DNA from: CAVPNY01 sp963706905
GTDB taxonomy: Bacteria > Chloroflexota > Anaerolineae > Anaerolineales > UBA4823
Assembly: GCA_963706905.1 (NCBI GenBank)
Contig: CAVPNY010000021.1
Coordinates: 1-18,273, forward strand
Length of the DNA: 18,273 bases
Reading direction: 5' to 3'
In this document: positions 1 to 8,600 of the stretch, in pieces
Numbering within the stretch: the stretch's first letter is position 1
Layout of the letters: every line of letters starts with the position of its first letter
Notes under the pieces: model-generated
What the model saw: the letters and a program-made list of their open reading frames with translations, nothing else
Told to the model about the DNA's origin: nothing
The model's database searches: none
Translations under genes and position numbers: made by a program

Positions 1-1134
1 TCCACCAACAAAATCAAAATGAACCACATCAAAACCATGCTCTGCGGTAACTTCATTGGAATTGACAAACTGGAACGGCTGAAATTGCTGCAAAGCGATC
101 CCCTGGTCAACGAGTTTGCCATTTCAATCAAAGAACCGGAAACGGTATCCCGGTTTTTGGGAAACTTCAGCTACAAAACGACCCAAATGCTGAGAGAGAT
201 CAATTTCAAACTCTTCAGAAAGCTCCTGAGAAAGAGCAAGCTCAAATCCATCACCATCGATATTGACAGCAGTGTGGTAAATGTCGAAGGCCATCAGGAG
301 GGGGCAATAAAAGGTTACAATCCAAAGAAGCCTGGAAACCCCTGTTATAACATCCAGTTTGCCTTCTGTGATGAACTCAAAGCCTACCTGTCGGGCTATA
401 TCAGAAGCGGGGACACTTACACGGCAAACGGTGCGGCAGGAATGATCAAGGAAATCATGGCTCACCTCAAAGATAAGGGGCTGGAAATCACATTTCGCAT
501 GGATAGCGGTTATTTTGACGATGCTATCCAGGAAACGATCAAATCGCTGGGTGGCAAGTATGTCATCAAGGGAAAAGGGTATCCGACGCTTATGGCGCAA
601 GTGACCGATCCATCGATTACCTTTATTACAGGCGAATCAGGGCGGGAGACTACCGAGTTTGTCACAGCCCTGAATACATGGGAGAAGGATAGAAAATTTG
701 TCGTTTCCCGGGTATTGAAAGAGGAAAAAGATAGAGCGCAAATCTCTTTCCTGGAAGGCGAAGCATACGATTATTTCTTTTTTGTCACCAACACGGAACA
801 ATCGTCAGAAGAAGTGGTTGAATGCTATGAAAAACGCGGGAACTGTGAGAATTACATCAAGGAAGCCAAGTATGATATGGCGGTTGGGCACCTGTTGCTC
901 CAATCCTTTTGGGCCAATGAAGCGATCTTTCAGTTGATGATGCTGGCTTACAATTTGTTTTTGTTGTTCAAGATGGACTTCGTAAGGGAAACAGAATACC
1001 GGCAGCAAATAAAGACGTTCCGATTGAAGTACATTTTTCTGGCCGGGAAGATCATCAGAACGGCGAGAAGTGTGGTGATGAAGCTCTCTGAGAAATATCC
1101 TTATCGAGAGATATATGAAAAAAGTTTGTCTTAG
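1..1134 (+). CDS. IS1380-type transposase, 5'-truncated by the window edge
   Basis: DDE transposase of the IS4/IS1380 group, catalysing cut-and-paste movement of its element. The frame is open from base 1, so the methionine at 19 is probably internal; IS1380 transposases are usually about 430-450 residues and 371 are seen from that Met. Counting from it, likely catalytic residues are D83 (in DIDSS), D162 (in RMDSGYF) and E277. Residues Y270, R273, E277 and K284 fit the Y-x2-R-x3-E-x6-K signature exactly. The GYNPKKPG segment near residues 99-106 is also typical of the family. No frameshift is visible in the part shown. The base composition is clearly more AT-rich than the operon at the right of the window. 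The terminal inverted repeat that should follow the stop could not be identified because the partner end lies outside the window. Confidence 0.85.
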   Translation, partial: STNKIKMNHIKTMLCGNFIGIDKLERLKLLQSDPLVNEFAISIKEPETVSRFLGNFSYKTTQMLREINFKLFRKLLRKSKLKSITIDIDSSVVNVEGHQEGAIKGYNPKKPGNPCYNIQFAFCDELKAYLSGYIRSGDTYTANGAAGMIKEIMAHLKDKGLEITFRMDSGYFDDAIQETIKSLGGKYVIKGKGYPTLMAQVTDPSITFITGESGRETTEFVTALNTWEKDRKFVVSRVLKEEKDRAQISFLEGEAYDYFFFVTNTEQSSEEVVECYEKRGNCENYIKEAKYDMAVGHLLLQSFWANEAIFQLMMLAYNLFLLFKMDFVRETEYRQQIKTFRLKYIFLAGKIIRTARSVVMKLSEKYPYREIYEKSLS

Positions 1135-1376
1135 CAATATAACCCTTCATGGCTCAACCCGTTGTTTTGATTTAAACCTAACCGAAAAAATCATTACAGA
1201 TGCCCCAATTTGTGAAAGTGGATCACTAAATTTAATGAAAGCTGGAGGAAATTATGCTATGCTTAAACCAAGATTGTCAAAATCATCACCCTTTGTGGTG
1301 AAAATAATGATCGAAAATGCTCGACGTGGAATATACTATTACGATAAACCAAAAAAATCAGGAGGAACCTGGAATT

Positions 1377-3014
1377 ATGCCCAAACGACCCAACATCCTT
1401 ATGATCGTGACGGATCAGGAATATGCCCACCAGCCTTTGCCGTCGGAATTTGTTTTATCCAGCCGTGATCGGCTTCGTGCCCGCGGGGTCACGTTTAACA
1501 ATTACCATACCACCACTACAGTTTGCACTCCTTCCCGCTCGGTGATGTACACTGGCAGGCATACGCCGCACACCCGCATGTTTGACAATACCAATTTCGC
1601 CTGGATCGATGATATGCAAGCTGATCCAGAAGCCTTGCCCACCATCGGTCATATGCTGCGTGATCTGGGCTACCATACCGCCTATAAAGGCAAATGGCAC
1701 CTCTCCGAGTTTCCGGCTGGGGACACCCATGAAGCCATGGAACCCTACGGCTTCTCTGACTACCAGGAGTGGGGCGATGCCCAAGGCGCGCCTATGGATG
1801 GACTAAAAAGATCCGTTGATTGCGGCTGATGCCGTCGATTGGCTGACGAAGCGCGCCCCTGAAGTAGCTGCCGCCCAACCGTGGTACCTGACCGTGAACT
1901 TCGTCAACCCTCACGACATCATGTATTTCGATACCGACGCTGAAGAGATGGTGCAGGTCAAGGGCATCATGCCGATTTTTAACGCGCCCGATACGCCTAT
2001 TTACCACCAGAATTGGCAGACAACCTTACCGGCCTCCTTCTTTGACGACCTCGAGGGACAGCCGCCAGCCGTCCGCAGTTATAAACGCCTGTGTGACGTG
2101 GCCTACGGCAGGATTCCGATGGATCGCCGGGATATGTGGCACAACCATGTCAACTACTACCTCAACTGCCTGCTGGATGTCGACCGGCACATCGGGGCGG
2201 TGCTGGATGCCCTGGAAGCGTCCGGCCAGGCTGATAACACGGTCATCATTTTTACCGCCGATCACGGCGAGATGGGAGGCGCCCATCACCTGCGCCAAAA
2301 AGGCAGCGTGGCTTTCCGGGAAACCGTCAACGTGCCTCTGGTGATCGTCGATCCGCGCCGCCCCGGCGGAGTCAGGACGGATGCGGTGGGTTCTCATCTC
2401 GACCTGGTTCCCACCATCCTGGCTTATGCTGGCCTGCTGGAAGCCGAGCTGCGGCAGCGCTACCCAGCCCTGAAAGGGCATGACCTCTCAGGCGTGGTGG
2501 AAACGCCCACCTCTGACGACCGCGCGGCAGCAGCGCAGAACCTGGTAAGGGCTGCCTGCTGACCTACGATATGATCGCCACCATCGACGCGGAATGGCTT
2601 AACCGCAACGCTCCCAAGGTGTTCGACCAGGCCGCCGCTCAGGCAGGCCAGGAGTTCCATCGCGGTCTGGAGTCGTTTATTGGCATGCTGGATGAGGTTG
2701 GCGTGCCAAATCTGGAAAAACGAGAGTTATTCCGTTGTGTCTTCGATGGTCGTTACAAGCTGGTCCGTTACTTCGGGCTGGGTCATTACAACCTGCCCCT
2801 CTCGGTTATGGAGCTACAGGCCGATAATGATATCGCTCTCTACGATCTGTTACTGGATCCTGAGGAAATGGACAATCTGGCCAATCCGACCAATCCCAAG
2901 TACAGAGAAGAATTATTATCGACCATGAACCAAAAACTAAATACGCTGATTGAAACGGAGATCGGGCAAGATCAAGCCCTATTCACACCGCCAGAAAAAG
3001 CTTTACAGATGTGA
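1377..3014 (+). pseudogene. Sulfatase (arylsulfatase/choline-sulfatase type), two frameshifts
   Basis: Type I sulfatase, hydrolysing sulfate esters; about 545 codons if restored. The start at 1377 follows AGGAGG at 1360-1365. Cys50 lies in C-T-P-S-R, the motif converted to formylglycine in this family. D13 (ILMIVTDQ) and the DHGE segment near 2264 match metal-binding positions, and GKWHL matches the second sulfatase signature. Reading begins in one frame, stops at 1827-1829, continues in another frame from about 1810 to 2541, then returns to the first frame to 3014. The first break fits one extra A in the A5 run at 1805-1809 (giving G-L-K-D-P-L-I). The second fits one missing C at 2541-2542 (giving Q-N-P-G-K-G). 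The two shifts cancel. They could be real inactivating mutations or assembly errors in short homopolymers. No signal peptide is visible, so a cytoplasmic enzyme is more likely. No formylglycine-generating enzyme is in the window. Confidence 0.85.
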
Positions 3015-3314
3015 ATTCGAGTAATACTATATTTCTACGGTGCGCTGGCCCTCGGCCGCTGGCTTATCCTCAAGCGGTGTATCTGCCAATCTGATTTGCC
3101 CGTTACACGCCCACGCCCGCAGGTCGTCAATTTGGGCTTTCATAATTTGGGACATCTATAGGCAAGGACCCGGCAAGAGGCAGAAACCCTCTTCGCGCAA
3201 TGGAAGGACCAGCTTACCCCAGACGGGGGAGTCTGGTACAAAGACTTGCTGACTGCTGCCCAGAACTTGAGTTCAAATTGCATTCTGGAATCACCGAAGG
3301 CAGGTGCTGGGTAA
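3015..3314 (+). pseudogene. Short coding-like relic between sulfatase and EVE gene
   Basis: This 347-base gap before the next start (3362) has no intact gene. The same frame as the sulfatase end stays open from 3015 to 3311, broken only by a TAG at 3159. The predicted peptide looks protein-like on both sides of the stop: a basic, hydrophobic part (RWLILKRCICQSDLPVTRP), then ARTRQEAETLFAQW followed by DGGVWYKDLL. I do not recognise a family. It may be the 3' remnant of a lost gene, or chance. Ribosomes ending at 3012-3014 have no evident site to restart here. Confidence 0.3.
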
Positions 3315-3361
3315 TACTAATATCCGCTAATTGGCAGATAATAAAGCTACCGAGGGGCATT

Positions 3362-4459
3362 ATGGCATACTACTTGGATATATTTTCTCCGGCAACGTAT
3401 GAGGCGTTTTCAAAATCCACTAAAGATGTTGCTGGTGTTCGCAGAGTCATGCTAGTTACGCAGATAAACTCCGACCAGGTGATAAATTGATTTGTTATCT
3501 TACCAAGCTTTCCCGGTGGATAGGGGTCTTGGAAGTTCAAAGCAGTGTTTTTCATGATGATACTCCGCGCTTCCAAGATGTTGAAGACCCGTTTGTGGTT
3601 CGGGTTAAGGTAAAACCGATGGCCTGGTTAGATAAGGAAAAGGCTATACCGATCAGAGAAGATATTGTTTGGAACAATCTCTCTTTGACAAGGGGATTCC
3701 CCAAGACAGGGTCGCACTGGACGGGGCCGTTTCGATCCAGTCTGAATAGACTTAGTGACGCAGATGGGGAATTTCTTGAAAAGCTGATACTTACCCAGGT
3801 GCAAAAGGGCGATGAATATCCAGTCGATGAAGTCGAATATCAGAAGTTTCTAACTCAGAGGGTTAGAGGTACTGATAAGGACTTAGCCGTTTCAATACCA
3901 GAAGATTAATGAAAAAAATACAGAACAAGCTCCTAAAGATTCAACAATACGTGAATTTTAGAAAGTCAGGCTTTGTTGGCTCAGATTGGTGAACAGATGG
4001 GCTTCAAGATCTGGATAGCTACCGGTGACAGATCTAGGATATTACATGAATGGACGCCAGAAGCGGGGGTATTACTTGATATGTTGCCAATAAGTTTCGA
4101 TGAAGTAACGATAAAAACAATCGAGCGGATAGATGTGTTATGGATTAAAAGAAGGGCTATTGTTAGGGCGTTTGAGGGAGAGCACTCAACATCTATCTAT
4201 TCTGGAATTTTGAGGATGGCTGACTTAGTAGCTCTCCAACCGAAACTAGATATTAAACTCCACATCGTTGCTCCAGATAATAGGCGGTATGAGGTATTTC
4301 AAGAAATCCAACGTCCAGTTTTTTCTCTTCTGGAAAAGGGTCCTTTAGCTGAGTATTGTACATATATTTCTTATGATAGATTGCGTGAGTTAGCACAAGA
4401 AAAACACCTAATCCATCTATCGGACAAGGTTATAGGGTTACGAAGAGGTGGTTGAGTAA
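3362..4459 (+). pseudogene. EVE-domain protein with conserved C-terminal (nuclease-like?) domain, frameshifted
   Basis: The start at 3362 follows GAGGGG. The first part (MAYYLDIFSPATYEAF, then GDKLICYLTKLSRWIGVLEV) is an EVE/PUA-like fold. EVE domains are known as modified-base readers, often near restriction systems. The C-terminal part (about 3970-4459: LLAQIGEQMGFKIW, VLWIKRRAIVRAFEGEHS, IYSGILRMADL) is a conserved module I recall attached to such N-termini. Its D...E-x-E arrangement could be a PD-(D/E)xK-like nuclease, which is inference. Four one-base shifts interrupt it: a loss near 3441-3450, an extra T at 3906-3907, a lost T in the T4 run at 3956-3959, and an extra G in 4435-4437. Restoring the last gives a GYEEVVE ending with TAA at 4457. 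The shifts sum to zero, so full-length coding of about 365 residues is recoverable. Longest unbroken pieces: 3487-3909 and 3973-4455. Confidence 0.7.
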
Positions 4460-4592
4460 TCCAATAGGGCATAACTTGAGGCTAACCATTTGAAAAATTA
4501 CAATTAAGATTAGGCAGGGGGGTACGGTAATGCGGCCGAATAATATTCTCACTTCGTCTGCTTTGAGAAGCTGTAATAATCTTTGCACACTC

Positions 4593-4817
4593 TTATTCGT
4601 CATTGCCATCCAATTCTGCACCCATCCGATACTTGATATCATAATTAATGATGAAATCCAACTCCTCATCACTCAGCCCGTAGTGACGCGCCAACGCGCA
4701 GTCTATCTCGTCTATGATCGGCTTGGAATGAGATGGGTAAAATTCCTGATACTCGACATTAGTTGTCTTTTGGTTTCGCTGCCGCATTTGAGAATTCTTT
4801 TTCAAATCCCTCATCAA
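4593..4817 (-). pseudogene. C-terminal stub of an N6-adenine DNA methylase / type IIG restriction-modification protein
   Basis: The reverse-strand peptide SKPIIDEIDCALARHYG followed by DEELDFIINYDIKYRMG is a characteristic C-terminal ending of large N6-adenine DNA methylases and type IIG restriction-modification enzymes. Only about the last 50-55 codons are recognisable (roughly 4751 down to the stop at 4593). The catalytic domains are absent, because the DNA upstream on this strand becomes the regulator gene starting at 4841. It converges on the EVE gene, consistent with a former modification-dependent or restriction locus that was cut by rearrangement. Apart from this stub, the 381-base stretch 4460-4840 holds nothing I can recognise. 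Confidence 0.6.
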
Positions 4818-4823
4818 GTTGGC

Positions 4824-4834
4824 TGTTATATAAT
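4824..4834 (+). promoter_or_regulatory. Extended -10-like element just before the MalT-like gene
   Basis: TATAAT at 4829-4834 (also TG-t-TATATA from 4824) lies 6-7 bases before the ATG at 4841. No Shine-Dalgarno sequence precedes that ATG. If the element is used, the transcript would begin at or next to the start codon, meaning leaderless. No convincing -35 box is seen. Confidence 0.35.
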
Positions 4835-4840
4835 TGATCT

Positions 4841-7609
4841 ATGGCTACATCAATTTTGGCCACGAAACTATATATTCCCGCACCTCGGGCTAAAACTGTC
4901 CTGCGCCCGCGCCTAATTGAGCGGTTAAACGAGGGTTTGGCGATGGGTTGCAAACTGACGCTCGTCTCCGCTTCCGCCGGCTTTGGCAAGACCACACTGG
5001 TCAGCGAATGGATTGCCAGTTGTGGGAGGCCGGTTGCATGGTTGTCGCTAGATGAAGGGGACGACGATCCGGTGCGTTTCGTCTCTTACCTGGTAGCGGC
5101 ATTACGGACTATCAAGGCGGGAATTGGCGAGGGCTTGGTGGCTGTGCTCCAATCCCCTCAACCACCGCCAACCGAATCGATTCTGACAACCCTGATCAAT
5201 GAAATCACTACCATCCCCGACAACTTCATCTTTGTCCTTGACGACTACCACGTGATTGATTCCAAACTAGTAGACAAGGCACTCACATTTCTGATCGAGC
5301 ACCTGCCACCGCAGATGCACCTGGTCATCGCCACACGAGAGGATCCTAAGCTACCCCTGTCCCGGTTACACGTCCGGAACCAATTGACCGAACTGCGCGC
5401 CGCTGACCTGCGCTTCACCCCCGCCGAAGCTGCCGGATTTCTTAACCAGGTGATGGGTCTGGACCTCTCGGCGGAAGACATCGCCGCTCTGGAAACCCGC
5501 ACCGAAGGCTGGATTGCTGGCCTGCAGTTGGCCGCGATCTCAATGCAGGGACATTCAGACACTACCAGTTTCATCAAATCGTTCACCGGCAGCCACTATT
5601 TTGTGCTGGACTATTTGGTGGAAGAAGTCCTGCAACAGCAGTCCGAAAGCATCCGGACCTTCCTGCTGCGCACATCCATTCTTGACCGCATGTGCGGCCC
5701 GCTGTGTGACGCTGTTTTGGGTTCTCCTTCTGCTTCAGGGCAGGAAACGGTCTCCGCACAGGAGACTTTGGAATATCTCGAACGCACTAACCTGTTCATC
5801 GTGCCGCTGGATAGCGAGCGGCACTGGTACCGTTATCACCATCTCTTTGGCGATTTGTTGCGCCAGCGCCTGGGAAAGCCCAAAGAATTTGCCGAATTCC
5901 ACCTCAGCGCTAGCCGGTGGCATGAAGAAAACGGCGACCTGGGCGCGGCGTTTCACTACGCCATTGCAGCCGGGGATTATGACCGGGCGGCGGGGTTGGC
6001 TGAAGCGGCCTGGCAGGGGATGGAGGGAAGTTTTCAGACGGCCGGCTGGCTAGGTTGGGTGAAGAAGCTGCCAGAAGAGGTCATTCGCGCCCGGCCCGCA
6101 CTGTGCGTCGAGCTTGGCTCGGCTTTTTCGCTTGCCGGGGAGCCGGAAACCAGCGAAATTCACCTGCAAAACGCCGAGCAGGCCCTGGCTGGCGCAGTGG
6201 ACAAGGCGGAACTCAAGCTCTTCCAGGGCAGCATTGCCCTGGCCCGCGCGTACAACGCCCAAGTGCAAGGCAACCTGGCCGACACGGTGAAATACGCCGA
6301 ACAGGCTATCCAATTAATTCCCGAGAATGATTTTTACCGCCGCTCCCAGGCTGCCATCACGTTGGAGTGCACCCATTGGGCCAGTGGCAACCTGGAGTCG
6401 GCCATCCGGGCGATTGGTGATTGGATGGAGAGCATGACCCAGCTGGGCAATCACGTTTTCGTGGTTGCCAGCGCCTTTGGTGTAGCCGACCTGCTGGTGG
6501 GCCTGGGGCGCCTGAGCGAGGCTGAGCGGACCTATCTGGATGCCTTACAACTGGCCGCCCAACACGGCCCGGAGGCCGAGCACATTACTGCCCACCATCA
6601 TCTCGGCCTGTCCATGATCCACCGTCAGCGGGGAGATGACACCCTCGCCGCTCATCACTTGAAACGAGCCGCCGAATTGGGTTTGCATACCACCCTGGCA
6701 GATTGGCAGTACCGCTGGCATGTGGCCCAGGCCCAACTGAAAGAGGCCGCAGGCGATCTGGAATCTGCCCTGGCCCTGCTCGACAAGGCCAAACGGGTCT
6801 ATATCCAAACCGTCGTGCCTGACCTGCGCCCCATTGCGGCCTTGAAAGCGCGCATCTATCTCAAACAGGGGCAACCCGATAAAGCCCGGGCGTGGGCGGT
6901 AGAACGCGGACTTTCGCTGGCAGATGAAGTCAGCTACTTGCATGAGTTCGAGCACCTCACCCTGGCCCGGCTGGAAATCGCCAATCCGCTGGTCAACGCC
7001 CTGCTCGCACGCCTGTTGCAAGCCGCCGAAGCGCAAAAGCGCCGGGGCAGCGCGCTCGACATCCTGCTGGTGCAGGCGCTGGTCCACGAGGCGCAGGGCA
7101 ATCGCCCCCAGGCTCTCGACACGCTGGAACACACCCTGGCCCTGGCCGAGCCAGAAGGCTATGTTCGCATCTTTGTGGATGAAGGCGAAGCGATGCGATT
7201 GTTGATTGAAAAACAATCGCGCAATCGAGATCATCCGCTGAGCGATTATGTGGACAAACTCTTGGCTGCCTTTACACAGCCAGCGGCTACACCAAAATCA
7301 GCAATCATCCATCAAAAAACAGACATGATAGAGCCTTTGAGTGAGCGCGAGCTGGAAGTGCTCAAGCTGCTCCGAAGCGAATTAAGCGGCCCGGAAATTG
7401 CCCAACAACTAATCGTCTCGCTCCACACTCTGCGCACCCATACCAATAACATTTACAACAAGCTGGGAGTGAACAATCGCCGGGCGGCCGTCCGCCGCGC
7501 TGAGGAACTCGATTTGTTACTAGCTGATACGCTATCTTCACCTCTGGCCCTGGCACGTGGTTCGAACCACCTGCCAGGGCTTTTTTTTCCATCACAACCT
7601 CCTGATTAG
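4841..7609 (+). CDS. MalT-like ATP-dependent LuxR-family transcriptional regulator (STAND/LAL type)
   Basis: Large cytoplasmic signal-integrating activator of 922 residues. The start MATSILATKLYIPAPRAK matches the usual N-terminus of MalT-like regulators. Walker A is at residues 43-52 (SASAGFGKTT) and Walker B at about 130-136 (IFVLDDY), so it should bind ATP/ADP as a switch. Residues about 360-800 are helical TPR-like repeats, normally the inducer-binding sensor, followed by the common PEGYVRIFVDEGEAM segment. The LuxR helix-turn-helix lies at about 830-885 (LSERELEVLKLL, IYNKLGV). The family usually ends soon after AEELDLL. Here the frame runs 29 residues further, through an intrinsic terminator (7547-7588), so a late frameshift or an unusual tail is likely. 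The inducer cannot be told from sequence. The adjacent downstream genes are plausible targets. Confidence 0.9.
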   Translation: MATSILATKLYIPAPRAKTVLRPRLIERLNEGLAMGCKLTLVSASAGFGKTTLVSEWIASCGRPVAWLSLDEGDDDPVRFVSYLVAALRTIKAGIGEGLVAVLQSPQPPPTESILTTLINEITTIPDNFIFVLDDYHVIDSKLVDKALTFLIEHLPPQMHLVIATREDPKLPLSRLHVRNQLTELRAADLRFTPAEAAGFLNQVMGLDLSAEDIAALETRTEGWIAGLQLAAISMQGHSDTTSFIKSFTGSHYFVLDYLVEEVLQQQSESIRTFLLRTSILDRMCGPLCDAVLGSPSASGQETVSAQETLEYLERTNLFIVPLDSERHWYRYHHLFGDLLRQRLGKPKEFAEFHLSASRWHEENGDLGAAFHYAIAAGDYDRAAGLAEAAWQGMEGSFQTAGWLGWVKKLPEEVIRARPALCVELGSAFSLAGEPETSEIHLQNAEQALAGAVDKAELKLFQGSIALARAYNAQVQGNLADTVKYAEQAIQLIPENDFYRRSQAAITLECTHWASGNLESAIRAIGDWMESMTQLGNHVFVVASAFGVADLLVGLGRLSEAERTYLDALQLAAQHGPEAEHITAHHHLGLSMIHRQRGDDTLAAHHLKRAAELGLHTTLADWQYRWHVAQAQLKEAAGDLESALALLDKAKRVYIQTVVPDLRPIAALKARIYLKQGQPDKARAWAVERGLSLADEVSYLHEFEHLTLARLEIANPLVNALLARLLQAAEAQKRRGSALDILLVQALVHEAQGNRPQALDTLEHTLALAEPEGYVRIFVDEGEAMRLLIEKQSRNRDHPLSDYVDKLLAAFTQPAATPKSAIIHQKTDMIEPLSERELEVLKLLRSELSGPEIAQQLIVSLHTLRTHTNNIYNKLGVNNRRAAVRRAEELDLLLADTLSSPLALARGSNHLPGLFFPSQPPD
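7547..7588 (+). terminator. Strong intrinsic terminator lying inside the regulator's reading frame
   Basis: GCCCTGGCA (7547-7555) pairs with TGCCAGGGC (7572-7580). Inside it the perfect palindrome GTGGTTCGAACCAC (7557-7570) extends the stem, with one C-C mismatch. Eight T residues follow (7581-7588). The annotated stop is at 7607-7609, so the hairpin is translated as coding sequence. Confidence 0.85.
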
Positions 7610-7610
7610 G

Positions 7611-7633
7611 AATCAACACATCAATCAACACAT
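7611..7633. repeat. Perfect 11-bp tandem direct repeat (period 12)
   Basis: AATCAACACAT occurs at 7611-7621 and again at 7623-7633, separated by one C. It sits in the 101-base gap between the regulator's stop and the next gene. Direct repeats near MalT-like genes can be activator sites, but this sequence does not resemble a known MalT box, so the role is open. Confidence 0.5.
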
Positions 7634-7710
7634 ATAGTGATGACACCTCACCACATCGAGCGGTATTCTTTGGGCAGATAAACAACGAAAGGAAAAACGC
7701 GAGGCGCATG

Positions 7711-8004
7711 ATGAGTGACAAACAAACAATCGACGAAAAACATAACCAGCATCAGTGCTACGAAATCCGCATCAAGGGACACCTTGATGACCGGTGGGCC
7801 GAATGGTTTGAAGGCCTGACCATCACTCTGGAAGAGGACGGCGATACGCTCCTAACCGGCTCGGTGGCCGATCAGGCCGCGTTGCATGGCTTGCTGAAAA
7901 AAGTACGTGATTTGGGCATGCCATTGGTCTCGGTCAGTCCTGTTGAACCCGGACCTCCGACTTCGCTCGGGACTGGCCAGGCGGATCAGTCAGATGTCAA
8001 ATAA
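7711..8004 (+). CDS. Small conserved protein often found with MalT-like regulators
   Basis: A 97-residue cytoplasmic protein with no membrane segment. The core (YEIRIKGHLDDRWAEWFEGL, then ALHGLLKKVRDLGMPLVSV) is a conserved small-protein type I recall from Chloroflexota, Cyanobacteria and Actinobacteria, commonly close to LuxR/MalT-like genes. No function is established to my knowledge. Two ATGs stand in tandem (7708 and 7711). GAGG at 7701-7704 is 6 bases from the second and only 3 from the first, so 7711 is preferred. The last 15-20 residues (PGPPTSLGTGQADQS) look disordered. It is separated from the regulator by a terminator and so probably has its own promoter. Confidence 0.75.
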   Translation: MSDKQTIDEKHNQHQCYEIRIKGHLDDRWAEWFEGLTITLEEDGDTLLTGSVADQAALHGLLKKVRDLGMPLVSVSPVEPGPPTSLGTGQADQSDVK

Positions 8005-8152
8005 TAAATGGATAGTAGCTACTTGGATAGGAGGTTTGCCTTCGATAATATTTCCAGCCCATTTCAGCCCCCGGTAACCGGGTGGCGACCACAATTTTAT
8101 GCAGGTCCAATTCAATGAAACTCATCCATATCGTTCAAAAAAGGAGATAAAA

Positions 8153-8557
8153 ATGAATACAAACAAAGAGACCGCAAGAAATCTGCTAGATGTGAGGATA
8201 ATCCTTGCAGTGCTATGGGTAGCTGGAATGTTAAGTAGTCTAAATGGGGATACGTACCGCTTATCTGCGGCTACCGAACCTCTCGGAGTAAACCCCGGAT
8301 ATTTGTCGATGTTCGCGGTGGTGTTAGTGGGTCACGTTTTTATGGGTGCTTTGACCCTGACGTTGAAGTCTCCCGTGAGTCGTTGGGCTAACCGCATCAT
8401 AGGCATATTCTATGCGATGTTTATTCTTGCTTTTGAGGTTTTACATCTTATCGTATGGCGATCTGCCGGTTATGAAATAGTTTGGTCAACTGCACAACTT
8501 GTGTTTGCCTTACTGGTTGTTTGGTACGCTTGGAAATGGACTAACCCTGAAGGTTAA
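8153..8557 (+). CDS. Four-helix membrane protein, DUF6326-like
   Basis: A 134-residue integral membrane protein. AAGGAG at 8141-8146 fixes the start at 8153 rather than the in-frame codon at 8099. Four hydrophobic segments are visible: residues about 14-30, 47-68, 80-100 and 108-127. The WANRIIGI segment before helix 3 and the WYAWKW ending after helix 4 resemble the DUF6326 family. That assignment is from memory and moderate. It lies 43 bases upstream of the first oxidoreductase on the same strand, so co-transcription is likely. The 148-base gap before it (8005-8152) contains only a short palindrome (CCCGG-TAA-CCGGG, 8070-8082). Confidence 0.7.
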   Translation: MNTNKETARNLLDVRIILAVLWVAGMLSSLNGDTYRLSAATEPLGVNPGYLSMFAVVLVGHVFMGALTLTLKSPVSRWANRIIGIFYAMFILAFEVLHLIVWRSAGYEIVWSTAQLVFALLVVWYAWKWTNPEG

Positions 8558-8600
8558 ACCTGATTTATAGTGCCGGTCAAAGGAATTTGGAGAAAAAACT

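Noticed and set aside
1254..1301. 15-codon frame starting after a good GGAGG site (ATG at 1254)
   Set aside because: It is very short and lies in an AT-rich spacer with no conserved feature; a leader peptide cannot be supported.
1115..1468. 117-codon + strand frame between the transposase and the sulfatase
   Set aside because: It overlaps both genes, its start lies inside the transposase, and the peptide has no recognisable domain.
1803..1812. Programmed ribosomal frameshift at CTAAAAAG in the sulfatase
   Set aside because: The shift needed is +1 (or -2), the site is not a standard slippery heptamer, no stimulatory hairpin is evident, and a second unrelated shift is also needed.
4759..4850. 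Reverse-frame peptide ending QLYNSQLDEGFEKEF and beyond as an antitoxin-like gene
   Set aside because: Most of that frame is antisense to the regulator and the short tail matches nothing I recognise.
6545..7234. 229-codon reverse frame inside the regulator
   Set aside because: Antisense shadow of a GC-rich, well-conserved gene; the peptide resembles no family.
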